Shown: positions 15,705-23,427, counted from the first letter of the stretch. The stretch: 27,288 bases of DNA from Gammaproteobacteria bacterium (GCA_029881015.1 JAOUNK010000007.1:1-27288), one strand, 5' to 3'. The notes: generated by a model not told the origin, from the letters alone. Program-made: numbers and translations.

Positions 15705-17231
15705 GTGTCTAGAGTCGCTGTCGCAACAACGTCGCAGCTGGCTGTCGACGCGGCCCGTGAGGTTGCAGACATCGGTGGGAACGCCGTGGACTGCGCGCTG
15801 GCCGCCGCCCTGATGACGATCAATACGGAACCCGGAGTTTGTGCTCTGGGCGGCAGCGCGTTCATTACGGTCTGGAGCGACGGCGCTGACCCCATCACGG
15901 TTGACGGCAATGTTGCTGTGCCCGGGAAGGGGCTTGCCGACAGTGAGCGCAAACAGGGCGCTGTCGAAGTTTCGCTGGCATACGGCGGCGGCATAGCAAC
16001 CCTGGTCGGGGCTGGCTCAGTTGCGGTTCCGGGAACACTCGCGGCGATGGAAGACGCCTGGCAGAACTACGGCCGTGCGCCGTGGCGCGCCATTTTCGAG
16101 CCGACGATTCGAGCCTGTCGCAACGGCTTCCCGTTGTCGAGAGCCTGTCGCTACTACCTCGGTTATTCAGGCGACATCATCTTCGGCCGTAGCGAGGACG
16201 GCCACAAGGCACTGCATCGGGACGACGGCGCCCTCATCGGCGTCGGGGACACCGTGCACATTGCGCATCTCGCGGACACGCTCGAGGCGATCGCCCGCGA
16301 AGGCGGACGCCTCTTCTACGAAGGCGAGGTTGCGCGGGCGATCGCCGATCATTGTCGCGATCGGCACGGCATGTTGACGCTCGAGGACCTTCGTTCCTAC
16401 CGTGCGATGGAGCGCAAACCGCTGCTGACAAAGGTCGGCGACTGGCAGCTCGCAAGCACTCCGCCGCCTGCCGTCGGGGGGTCGGTGCTGGCGGCACTGC
16501 TGCTCGCCTGCGCCAATCTCGAGACCGATCGCTGGGACATGCGATCGCTGCGACGACTCATAGACTCGCAGCGCGCCTGCCTCGATTTCCGGCAACGCAA
16601 TCTCGACCTGGCAGACGATGTCGGGCCGGCGGCCGCTCGGCTCGTCGCCGACGCACGCAGCGGGCAACTTCTGTCGCGCTGGACCTCGGCATCGACAGTC
16701 CACACCTCCGTTGTCGATGACAGCGGCAATGGTTGCTCGATCACTGCGTCGTCGGGCTACGGCTCCGGCGAGATGCCGGCGGGCACGGGACTTTGGCTCA
16801 ACAACTGCCTTGGCGAGATCGAACTCAATCGGCGTGGTCTCGACGCAGGTCCCCCGGGCGTGCGCCTGCCGTCGAACATGACGCCGGCGGTCGCACGTCG
16901 CAAAGGCACCGTGCTGGCGGTCGGCTCGCCAGGTGCCGATCGCATTACGACTGCAATGCAGCAATTTCTAATCAACTACATGCAGCTCGGTATGCCGCTC
17001 GCCGAGGCCGTTACCCATCCTCGGGTACATGTCGATACGAGCGGCGAGGTCGTCCGGTTGAAAGCTGAAACAGGGCTCGAGTTACCGGAGGTCGATCTCC
17101 CGGTCACCGAGTTCCCCGGGCTCGTCATGTATTTCGGTGGCATCGGTGCGGCGGTGTTCGACGACAAGGACGGTTTCGACGTTGCTGCCGATCCTCGCCG
17201 CGAAGGCGCTGTGTTCAATCCCGGCGCATGA
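15705..17231 (+). CDS. Cytoplasmic gamma-glutamyltransferase-family protein
   Basis: Ntn-hydrolase of the GGT family, which normally self-cleaves and transfers or hydrolyses gamma-glutamyl groups. The 508 residues contain the family start (GGNAVDCALAAAL at 24-36). The expected nucleophile is T331 in STVHTSVVD, which would be freed by autocleavage, and the later GYGSGEMPAGTGLWLNN matches the family. Two things differ from classical GGT. There is no signal peptide, so the protein should stay in the cytoplasm. The Arg that binds the substrate carboxylate (in the FRE motif of E. coli GGT) appears replaced by Asp-Gly around 67-68. The substrate is therefore uncertain and glutathione should not be assumed. 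Start is GTG, 3 bp after frmA. The stop overlaps the next start (ATGA). Confidence 0.85.
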   Translation: MSRVAVATTSQLAVDAAREVADIGGNAVDCALAAALMTINTEPGVCALGGSAFITVWSDGADPITVDGNVAVPGKGLADSERKQGAVEVSLAYGGGIATLVGAGSVAVPGTLAAMEDAWQNYGRAPWRAIFEPTIRACRNGFPLSRACRYYLGYSGDIIFGRSEDGHKALHRDDGALIGVGDTVHIAHLADTLEAIAREGGRLFYEGEVARAIADHCRDRHGMLTLEDLRSYRAMERKPLLTKVGDWQLASTPPPAVGGSVLAALLLACANLETDRWDMRSLRRLIDSQRACLDFRQRNLDLADDVGPAAARLVADARSGQLLSRWTSASTVHTSVVDDSGNGCSITASSGYGSGEMPAGTGLWLNNCLGEIELNRRGLDAGPPGVRLPSNMTPAVARRKGTVLAVGSPGADRITTAMQQFLINYMQLGMPLAEAVTHPRVHVDTSGEVVRLKAETGLELPEVDLPVTEFPGLVMYFGGIGAAVFDDKDGFDVAADPRREGAVFNPGA

Positions 17232-18964
17232 TGCTGCAGCGACTGGCCACCTGTTGCGTCCTCCTCCTGGGCCTCGCGAGCATCGCAGGCCAGGCCGACG
17301 AGACAATTACCCGCGGCAGCAACCTGTCCGTCGATATCACCGCGGACGGCCGCCTGGCCATGGACCTGGCCGGAGATATCTGGGCGGTACCGCACACCGG
17401 CGGCGATGCCACCCGGGTAACGAATGCACCCGGCGCGGCGCAGCGACCGCGCTGGTCGCCCGACGGGTTGCGCCTCGCGTACACGGCGCTCTCGGACCAT
17501 CGGCAGGGCACCTGGGTGTACGACACGCGCGACGAGCAATCGCGCCTCGTCAGCCAGGCGCCTCACGTCGACCTGTACCCGACCTGGCACCCCAGCGGTC
17601 AGCGCCTGACCTTTTCCTCGGACCAGGGCGGCGATGGATTCGATCTGTGGGAGGTTGATCTGCCGACGGGACTGCGCTGGCGCCTCAGCAACCGGCCTGG
17701 CGACGAACTTGAACCGGCGTGGTCCGCGGACGGCAGGGATCTCGTATACGTGCACAAGGCCGACGATCAGTGGTCTCTCGTGCTACGGCGACTTGGCGAG
17801 CCCGAGGAAATCCTCCTCACGAGCCAGGCACGGCTGGCCGGTCCCTCGTGGCGGCCGGATGCGAGCCTCATTACGGTCTGGCGCGAAAGCGATGTCGGGA
17901 CGTCACTGGTCATGGTCATTCTCTCCCGGCCCAGGCTGGTGCGGCGCTACATGGACGGTGAAGACTACGTCACGAGCCCTGTCAGCTGGCTCGACAAGCA
18001 CCGCATGTTTTACTCGGCGAACGGCGTGATCCGTCAGCGGCTGTTCAATTCATGGTCGTCTCGCACCGTCCCGTTTCGCGCGACGATAGAGACGGCCCCG
18101 GACCGGGTTGTCGAGAGACATCGCCGTACCCTGCCGCGCGTCGGCGAACCGCCAGGCAGGCTGGTCATCCATGCCGGCCGGGTGTTCGACGGTATTGGCG
18201 GTTCGTATCTTCGCGACCAGGACATACTCATCGAAGGCGGTCGCATCAGCGCGGTACAGCCGCACACCGATCACGGCGACTCGATCGTCATCGACATGGG
18301 TGACCTTGCGGTCCTCCCCGGGTACGTCGATGTCCAGGCGAGGCTGCCGGCGGACGCGAACGAGACGACCGGTCCGTTATTACTGGCTGCCGGCGTGACC
18401 ACGGTAGTGGCGGACCATCCCGACGCCGAGCATCTGAACACGGTCTGGTCCGGAAAAGACCTTCCTGGTCCGCGCGTACTGCCGGCCGCGGACTGGCCGG
18501 TTGGCGACTACTCCGGCCTGGCCGACAGCCTGACGCCCGGCCTCGAGTCGCTGCTGTCGTCTCGCCCTGCCAGGCTGGTCGGATTTGCCGAGCCCGTCGC
18601 CCGGCGCTTCGGCGAGCCCCCGACCATCGATACGGGTCAAACATCGCTGGTCCTCGGCAGCCGCCCCAACGGCCTGCCGGCCGGCATTGCCCTGCACGCG
18701 GAATTGCGGGCACTGGTCGGAGCCGGGCTCAGGCCGGAACAGGCTCTGCGGGCCGCCGGCGTCAACGCAGCGGCCGAACTCGGGGTCGACCCGACGCTCG
18801 GCCGTATCGCCACCGGGGCTGTCGCCGACCTCGTCTTCGTCGACGGCGATCCGCTTGCCGGCATCGATACGGCACTCAATGTTGTCGCAGTCGTGAGAAA
18901 CGGCCGCTTCTTCAGTGTCGCGGGTCTGATCGACAGGGCGCTGGCCGCGAAAACCGTCGAGTAA
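17228..18964 (+). CDS. Exported TolB-like beta-propeller fused to a degenerate amidohydrolase
   Basis: 578 residues. A signal peptide covers about 1-23 (cleavage near AGQA). A TolB/WD40-like propeller at about 30-290 shows repeated blades such as RWSPDGLRLAYTA, TWHPSGQRLTFSSD and AWSADGRDLVYV. A C-terminal part at about 310-570 has the composite shell of amidohydrolases (GRVFDGIGG, QDILIEGGRISAV, and at the end AVADLVFVDGDPLAGI...VVRNGRFF). Where active members have PGxxDxHxH, this protein reads PGYVDVQAR (365-372), so both metal-binding His are lost. The domain is also about 150 residues shorter than usual, missing most of the barrel. Full propeller-amidohydrolases are often near 1000 residues. 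It is probably a non-catalytic periplasmic binding protein. It is translationally coupled to the GGT gene. Confidence 0.8.
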   Translation: MMLQRLATCCVLLLGLASIAGQADETITRGSNLSVDITADGRLAMDLAGDIWAVPHTGGDATRVTNAPGAAQRPRWSPDGLRLAYTALSDHRQGTWVYDTRDEQSRLVSQAPHVDLYPTWHPSGQRLTFSSDQGGDGFDLWEVDLPTGLRWRLSNRPGDELEPAWSADGRDLVYVHKADDQWSLVLRRLGEPEEILLTSQARLAGPSWRPDASLITVWRESDVGTSLVMVILSRPRLVRRYMDGEDYVTSPVSWLDKHRMFYSANGVIRQRLFNSWSSRTVPFRATIETAPDRVVERHRRTLPRVGEPPGRLVIHAGRVFDGIGGSYLRDQDILIEGGRISAVQPHTDHGDSIVIDMGDLAVLPGYVDVQARLPADANETTGPLLLAAGVTTVVADHPDAEHLNTVWSGKDLPGPRVLPAADWPVGDYSGLADSLTPGLESLLSSRPARLVGFAEPVARRFGEPPTIDTGQTSLVLGSRPNGLPAGIALHAELRALVGAGLRPEQALRAAGVNAAAELGVDPTLGRIATGAVADLVFVDGDPLAGIDTALNVVAVVRNGRFFSVAGLIDRALAAKTVE

Positions 18965-19164
18965 TTTTACAAAATATTGTCCTGACGGCGGCTCCATCCG
19001 CTTTATTACTGACTTATCAGCGATTTAGAACGCGCTCTTCCCGCCTTGCTTGACGTAGGGCGATCCAAAAGCGACGAATTTCTTTACAAACCCTGGCTGG
19101 CGCGTCGCGGCAGATGCATTGAGCAATCGCTAAATCATTGAATTCGTATCCTCGTGACCGAGGT
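18965..19164. other. Non-coding region upstream of the sigma-54 promoter
   Basis: No plausible gene. It is AT-richer than its surroundings. GATTTAG at 19022-19028 has an inverted copy CTAAATC at 19130-19136, roughly 30-150 bp before the promoter, where enhancer-binding activators of sigma-54 often bind. A weak IHF-like sequence (two mismatches) spans 19133-19145. No convincing terminator follows the propeller gene; a weak GCGG/CCGC hairpin with a TTTATT tail near 18989-19006 is the only candidate. Confidence 0.4.
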
Positions 19165-19180
19165 TGGCACAGGTCTTGCT
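19165..19180 (+). promoter_or_regulatory. Sigma-54 (-24/-12) promoter
   Basis: TGGCAC at 19165-19170, five bases, then TTGCT at 19176-19180. Against the consensus TGGCACG-N4-TTGCW this differs only at the seventh base (A for G), and the GG-to-GC spacing is exact. A T precedes it as in the extended consensus. Transcription would start near 19191. Confidence 0.75.
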
Positions 19181-19264
19181 TTTACTACCCTGCCCAAGCG
19201 AAGTGTAACTGCGCACGGGTAAGTTTATCGGTCAGACACAGGATTTGGACGCCAGAAGAAAAAC

Positions 19265-19304
19265 ACAACAATAAAAAAAGAAGATTTGAATCCAACAACA
19301 ATAA
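19265..19304 (+). repeat. Direct repeat of ACAACAATAA
   Basis: Exact 10-bp copies at 19265-19274 and 19295-19304, each followed by an A-rich run. They lie in the part of the candidate small RNA expected to be unpaired. Such A/C-rich stretches can act as translation enhancers or as pairing sites. Confidence 0.6.
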
Positions 19305-19364
19305 GAAAGCATCTGTCTCCGGTTACCTGATTCGCAGTTACCTCTTTTGAAAAAAAGAGAATCC

Positions 19365-19397
19365 AGCCCCGCCGCTCACGCCGTGGGGCTTTTTCTT
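19365..19397 (+). terminator. Rho-independent terminator
   Basis: AGCCCC at 19365-19370 pairs with GGGGCT at 19385-19390, extended by two more pairs, one of them G-U, with a loop of about nine or ten bases. The stem is followed directly by TTTTCTT. It ends the candidate small RNA before the methyltransferase promoter. Confidence 0.7.
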
Positions 19398-19423
19398 GGG
19401 GTCCCGCATACCTCGGTTACAAT
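19396..19423 (+). promoter_or_regulatory. Possible sigma-70 promoter of the methyltransferase-amidase operon
   Basis: TACAAT at 19418-19423 matches the -10 box at five of six bases. The -35 candidate TTGGGG at 19396-19401 is weak, with a 16-bp spacer. The start would be near 19430, giving a leader of under 20 nt before the ATG at 19448. Confidence 0.4.
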
Positions 19424-19447
19424 GACGCTTTGTCGAGGGGGCACGAT

Positions 19448-20254
19448 ATGGACAAGGCAACAACGATCCTGCTGGCGCTGATATTGGGCGCTTGCGGCCA
19501 GCACGCTGACGAGGCCGCGTCGACGCCGGCTGGCGCCGCGTCGATGGCACCGGGCACGCAGGATCTTGCGATCTACGCGGCGGCCGTGGCCAGCAAAGCC
19601 CGCCCGTCTGCGGATCGGGAACGGGATGCCGGGCGCAAGCCTGCCGCCGTGCTGGCGTTCATCGGCATTGAACCCGGGATGACCGTCCTCGATATGTTCT
19701 CGGGCGGTGGCTACTACACCGAGATCCTCTCCCACCTGGTCGGCCAGGACGGACATGTCATCGCCCACAACAACGAGGCCTACCTGCAGTTCGTCGGTGA
19801 CGAGTTCGAGCGGCGCTATCTTGGCGGTCGCCTGGGAAATGCCCAGGTCCTATTGGCCGAGAACAACGAACTGACCCTCGAGCCTGACTCGCTCGACGCC
19901 ATCATGCTCGTGTTGTCCTTCCACGATTTCTTTTATGCCGCACCGGACAACGGCTGGCCGGAAATCGACGTCGACCGGATACTGGCGGAGTTTCGTCATG
20001 GCCTGAAAGACGGTGGCGTTGTCGGCATCATCGACCACGCCGCCGCGGCCGGCTCTCCCGGTTCTACCGGCGGCACCACCCACCGTATCGATCCGGCCAT
20101 CGTCATTTCGTCCATGACCGACGCCGGCTTCGCGCTGGCGGGTCAGAGCGACCTGCTGCACAACCCCGACGATGACTACGAGAAGAACGTCTTCGACGCG
20201 GAGCTTCGTGGCAAGACGGATCGCTTTGTCCTGCGATTCGTGAAGGCGGAGTAA
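19448..20254 (+). CDS. Predicted SAM-dependent methyltransferase lipoprotein
   Basis: 268 residues. The N-terminus is a lipoprotein signal with lipobox LGAC (Cys at 16; Gly at +2). A class I methyltransferase-like domain follows, with motif I VLDMFSGGGYYTEIL starting at residue 80, as in the family of exported predicted methyltransferases (COG4798 type). The later SFHDFFYAAPDNGWPEID and GGVVGIIDHAA also fit. The puzzle of this family is that S-adenosylmethionine is not expected outside the cytoplasm, so the real reaction is unknown. The ATG at 19448 is preferred over a TTG at 19430 because GAGGGGG lies six bases upstream. The amidase gene follows after 3 bp. Confidence 0.85.
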   Translation: MDKATTILLALILGACGQHADEAASTPAGAASMAPGTQDLAIYAAAVASKARPSADRERDAGRKPAAVLAFIGIEPGMTVLDMFSGGGYYTEILSHLVGQDGHVIAHNNEAYLQFVGDEFERRYLGGRLGNAQVLLAENNELTLEPDSLDAIMLVLSFHDFFYAAPDNGWPEIDVDRILAEFRHGLKDGGVVGIIDHAAAAGSPGSTGGTTHRIDPAIVISSMTDAGFALAGQSDLLHNPDDDYEKNVFDAELRGKTDRFVLRFVKAE

Positions 20255-20257
20255 GTC

Positions 20258-21787
20258 ATGCGCATGCAATGGCTGACCTGTGTGCTGCTCATGCTCGCGG
20301 CCTGTGGCAGCGAGACGCGGGATTTCTCCGAAGCCAGCATCGCCGACCTGCACGACCAACTGCAGCGCGGCGAGATTACGTCCGCAGAGCTGGTCAGGTG
20401 GTACATCGACCGGATAGCGGCAATCGACCAGGCCGGACCGGCATTGAACTCGATTATCGAAATCAATCCCGACGCGCTCGACATTGCTGCATCGCTGGAC
20501 AGGGAGTGGCAAACCGCCGGTCCCCGCGGCCCGCTGCACGGCATACCCGTCGTGCTCAAGGCGAATATCGATACCGCCGACCGGATGTACACGAGCGCCG
20601 GGTCGCTTGCGCTCGCGGATCATGTGCCGCCCGAAGACGCGTTTATCGTGAAACGGCTGCGCGATGCGGGCGCCGTCATTCTCGCCAAAGCCAACCTGAG
20701 CGAGTGGGCCAACTTCCGCTCGACACGCTCGTCGAGCGGCTGGAGCAGTGTCGGCGGACAGACCCGAAATCCCTACGATACGACCCGATCGCCATGCGGT
20801 TCGTCGAGCGGCTCGGGCGTTGCCGTGGCCGCCAACCTGACCGTTGTCGCCATCGGCACGGAAACCGACGGCTCGATCGTCTGTCCCGCCGGTATCAACG
20901 GCATCGTCGGCATCAAGCCCACACTCGGGCTGGTCAGTCGCAGCGGCATAATCCCGCTTGCGCACAGCCAGGACACCGCGGGGCCAATGGCTCGCTCGGT
21001 GCGCGATGCGGCAATCCTCCTGACCGCCATGACCGGCGTGGATACGGTCGACCCCGCGACGACCGACGCCGAGATTCATCACGACTACTCGGCCAACCTG
21101 ACGGCCGATGGCCTGCGTGGCAAACGCATTGGCGTATGGCGCTCGTTCTACGGAGCCGGGTCCAACCCGAATGTCGAAGCGGTTTATGACGCCAGTATCG
21201 CTGCGCTCAGGGAACAGGGCGCTGAGATCGTCGACGACCTCGACATAGACACGAGCGGCTTGTTCCGTGCCGAAGGGGAGGTCCTGCATTACGAATTCAA
21301 AGCCGACCTCAACAAGTACCTTGCCGCCTCCGGCGCGCCCGTGCGTTCGCTCGCGGAGGTCATCGCGTTCAACGACGCCCATGCCGATACCGTCATGCCT
21401 GTTTTCGGGCAGGAGCACTTTCTAAAGGCCGAGGAGAAAGGTCCGCTGACCGAACAGGCCTACCTTGACGCACTGGCCGACAGCAAGCGCCTGGCACGCG
21501 AGGGGCTCGACAAGGCGATCGATGAGCATACGCTTGACGCCATCATTGCGATAAGCAATGGCCCGGCGTGGGTGATCGATCACGCCAATGGCGACGCCTT
21601 TCACGTCAGCAGTTCGTCGCTCGCTGCTATCTCCGGGTACCCGAATGTTTCGGTCCCGGCCGGTTTCGCCTCGGATCTGCCGATCGGCTTGTCCTTCATG
21701 GGAAAACCCTGGAATGAGAAACAGCTCATAGAGATCGCGTACGCATTTGAGCAAGCTGTGGGAGCAAGACGTGCCCCGGATCTGTGA
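20258..21787 (+). CDS. Amidase-signature family lipoprotein
   Basis: Hydrolyses an amide bond, substrate unknown; the family includes GatA and peptide or aryl amidases. The 509-residue protein has a lipobox LAAC (Cys at 16), so it acts outside the cytoplasm and is not GatA. The Ser-cisSer-Lys triad is complete: K101 in VVLKANIDT, the cis-Ser in the GSSSGSG loop (181-187), and the nucleophile S206 in GTETDGSIVCPAG. C-terminal sequences GYPNVSVPAGF and PIGLSFMGKPWNE are typical. The ATG at 20258 has GGCGGAG eight bases upstream and sits 3 bp after the methyltransferase stop, so the two lipoproteins are probably made together. Confidence 0.92.
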   Translation: MRMQWLTCVLLMLAACGSETRDFSEASIADLHDQLQRGEITSAELVRWYIDRIAAIDQAGPALNSIIEINPDALDIAASLDREWQTAGPRGPLHGIPVVLKANIDTADRMYTSAGSLALADHVPPEDAFIVKRLRDAGAVILAKANLSEWANFRSTRSSSGWSSVGGQTRNPYDTTRSPCGSSSGSGVAVAANLTVVAIGTETDGSIVCPAGINGIVGIKPTLGLVSRSGIIPLAHSQDTAGPMARSVRDAAILLTAMTGVDTVDPATTDAEIHHDYSANLTADGLRGKRIGVWRSFYGAGSNPNVEAVYDASIAALREQGAEIVDDLDIDTSGLFRAEGEVLHYEFKADLNKYLAASGAPVRSLAEVIAFNDAHADTVMPVFGQEHFLKAEEKGPLTEQAYLDALADSKRLAREGLDKAIDEHTLDAIIAISNGPAWVIDHANGDAFHVSSSSLAAISGYPNVSVPAGFASDLPIGLSFMGKPWNEKQLIEIAYAFEQAVGARRAPDL

Positions 21788-21817
21788 ACCGGGATTCCAC
21801 AACCCGCAGGCCGGCCG

Positions 21818-22588
21818 ATGTTCAAAGCTGTACGCATTTCGATATTGCTGTTTATCTTGTTCTTCGTTGCCCTCAGCACCTGGCTGACCCAGGCTCGCAG
21901 CACCGACTGGAACAACAGCCTGTGGGTCAAGGTCTACCCCATCAATGCCGATGGCAGTGCTGAGGCGACGAAGTACATCGATGACCTCGATGTTCGGCAA
22001 TTCGAGGGCATCGAGGCATTCATCGCGCGCGAGACCGAGCGCTACGGCAGCAGCGTGAGGCGCCCCGTGCGCATCGAACTTGGCTTACCGGTGCGGGAGC
22101 AGCCGCCGGAGCTGCCGGCCGGACCCAATCTCTTTTCGACCATGGCCTGGTCGCTCAAGATGCGCTGGTGGGCCTCCACGGTGACCGGCAGCCAGGACGA
22201 TATCGAGCCGGACGTACGTATCTTCGTGCGCTACCACCGACCCGACCTGGCCGTTATGCTGGAAAACTCGGTCGGCCTGCAAAGGGGCATGGTCGGGATC
22301 GTGAACGCGTATGCCAGCCGCCGCCATCGCGGCACCAACAACGTGATCATTGCGCACGAATTCCTGCACACACTCGGGGCGACCGACAAGTACAGCCCGA
22401 CCGACGGTCACCCCATTGCGCCGGACGGCATCGCGGAGCCGGATCGCACACCGCTGTATCCGCAGCGCTACGCCGAAATCATGGGCGGGCGCATTGCGCT
22501 CGCCGAGGACGATTCCGAGATTCCGTCCAGCCTGAAGTACGCGGTCATCGGGTCGCTGACCGCCAGCGAAATCAACCTGATCGACTAG
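21818..22588 (+). CDS. Membrane-anchored metzincin-like zinc metalloprotease
   Basis: 256 residues, family not recognised. One N-terminal membrane segment (about 7-24) is followed by a periplasmic body. Near the C-terminus is HEFLHTLGATD (180-190), matching HExxHxxGxxD, in which H180, H184 and D190 would bind zinc and E181 would be the catalytic base. About 32 residues later is EIMGGR with M222, placed like the Met-turn of metzincins. Before the motif there are beta-rich stretches (VWVKVYPIN-like, VRIELGLPV, VRIFVRYH). The size is small for a metzincin, and no propeptide is obvious. It lies 30 bp after the amidase gene and 41 bp before the ATPase gene. The ATG at 21818 has only a weak ribosome binding site. 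Confidence 0.75.
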   Translation: MFKAVRISILLFILFFVALSTWLTQARSTDWNNSLWVKVYPINADGSAEATKYIDDLDVRQFEGIEAFIARETERYGSSVRRPVRIELGLPVREQPPELPAGPNLFSTMAWSLKMRWWASTVTGSQDDIEPDVRIFVRYHRPDLAVMLENSVGLQRGMVGIVNAYASRRHRGTNNVIIAHEFLHTLGATDKYSPTDGHPIAPDGIAEPDRTPLYPQRYAEIMGGRIALAEDDSEIPSSLKYAVIGSLTASEINLID

Positions 22589-22629
22589 CGCCGCTTTTTC
22601 TGCACGTCGCACTGAGCTACGCTCATCCC

Positions 22630-23427
22630 ATGAGTGCCACGCCGCCCGCCCTGTTTTCCTGCCGGAACCTTCGGGTCGACGTTTCGGGGCGCACGCTTGT
22701 CGAAGCGCTCGAGTTCGAGGTGGAGCACGGCGAATTGCTCGCTGTGCTGGGGCAAAACGGCGCCGGCAAGTCCCTGACGCTGCACACACTCGCCGGACTG
22801 CGCCCCGCCACCAGCGGGAAGGTATTCGTCGGCGGGACTGACCTGTCGACCGGCGGGCGACAACAGATTGCGCGCCAACTTGCCTTGTTGCCACAACATG
22901 TCGACGACATCTTTCCGGCGACGGTACTCGATACGGCGATGATCGGCCGGCATCCGCATATCGGGCGTTTCCAGTGGGAGTCAGCCAGGGACTTTGCCAT
23001 CGGCCGCGCCGCACTCGCGGCTGTCGACCTCGCCGGCCTGGCGCGTCGCGACGTACTCACCCTCTCGGGAGGAGAACGGCGCCGGCTCGCGATCGCACAG
23101 GTGCTGACCCAGCAGCCCGACATTTACCTGCTTGACGAGCCGACCAATCACCTCGACCCGCAACACCAGCTTGACGCGCTGCGGCTGTTTCGCGAGCGCG
23201 CTGACGACGGAGCGGCCGTGATCGCCAGCCTGCACGACGTCAACCTCGCGGTTCGCTATGCGGATCGCTGCCTGCTGCTTTACGGCGACGGGCGCTGGGA
23301 CCTTGGCGCAACGGACGAGGTCCTCGATGAACAACGGCTCAGCAGGCTGTACTCGACACCGATGGAATCCGTGGCGTGGCGCTCGACACGCCTGTTCATA
23401 GCGTCCGGGTCGCCTCAGGCAACGTAG
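22630..23427 (+). CDS. btuD: ABC transporter ATP-binding protein, BtuD/FecE type
   Basis: Cytoplasmic ATPase driving a FecCD-type importer. The 265 residues carry Walker A GQNGAGKS (41-48), Q-loop Q89, signature LSGGE (145-149) followed by RRRLAIAQ, Walker B ending LLDEP (167-171) and H-loop H202. The sequence DEPTNHLDPQHQLDAL is typical of the B12/siderophore group. No cognate permease is beside it; the best candidate is the one at 9970-10959, same strand but 11.7 kb away. It starts 41 bp after the metzincin gene and overlaps the convergent phosphatase gene by 13 bp. Other substrates (haem, siderophore) cannot be excluded. Confidence 0.88.
   Translation: MSATPPALFSCRNLRVDVSGRTLVEALEFEVEHGELLAVLGQNGAGKSLTLHTLAGLRPATSGKVFVGGTDLSTGGRQQIARQLALLPQHVDDIFPATVLDTAMIGRHPHIGRFQWESARDFAIGRAALAAVDLAGLARRDVLTLSGGERRRLAIAQVLTQQPDIYLLDEPTNHLDPQHQLDALRLFRERADDGAAVIASLHDVNLAVRYADRCLLLYGDGRWDLGATDEVLDEQRLSRLYSTPMESVAWRSTRLFIASGSPQAT

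Larger units (their letters stand above)
19191..19397 (+). ncRNA. Candidate sigma-54-dependent small RNA (about 205 nt)
   Basis: Bounded by a sigma-54 promoter and a Rho-independent terminator. No ATG occurs between the promoter and the terminator on the plus strand. The body has an A/C-rich single-stranded-looking stretch (about 19255-19310) with two copies of ACAACAATAA, 30 bp apart. A hairpin of CTCTTTT and AAAAGAG closed by a GAAA tetraloop lies at 19342-19359, just before the terminator. This layout resembles sigma-54-driven sRNAs such as Qrr and GlmY/GlmZ in form only; I see no sequence match to them. Alternatives are an attenuated leader for the methyltransferase gene at 19448, a leftover promoter of a lost gene, or a transcript encoding a very small protein from a TTG start at 19287 (14 residues). 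Confidence 0.5.

Noticed and set aside
19138..19350. Plus-strand frame of 70 aa across the gap
   Set aside because: It starts upstream of and runs through the sigma-54 promoter, so it would not be fully transcribed from it; no ribosome binding site and no plausible protein features.
19850..21418. Long minus-strand open frame (522 aa) opposite the methyltransferase and amidase
   Set aside because: Composition is the reverse-complement pattern of the two real genes, and both of those have clear catalytic motifs.
22085..23014. Minus-strand frame of 309 aa opposite the metzincin and btuD
   Set aside because: Antisense shadow; arginine-rich low-complexity translation, overlapping an ATPase with all motifs.
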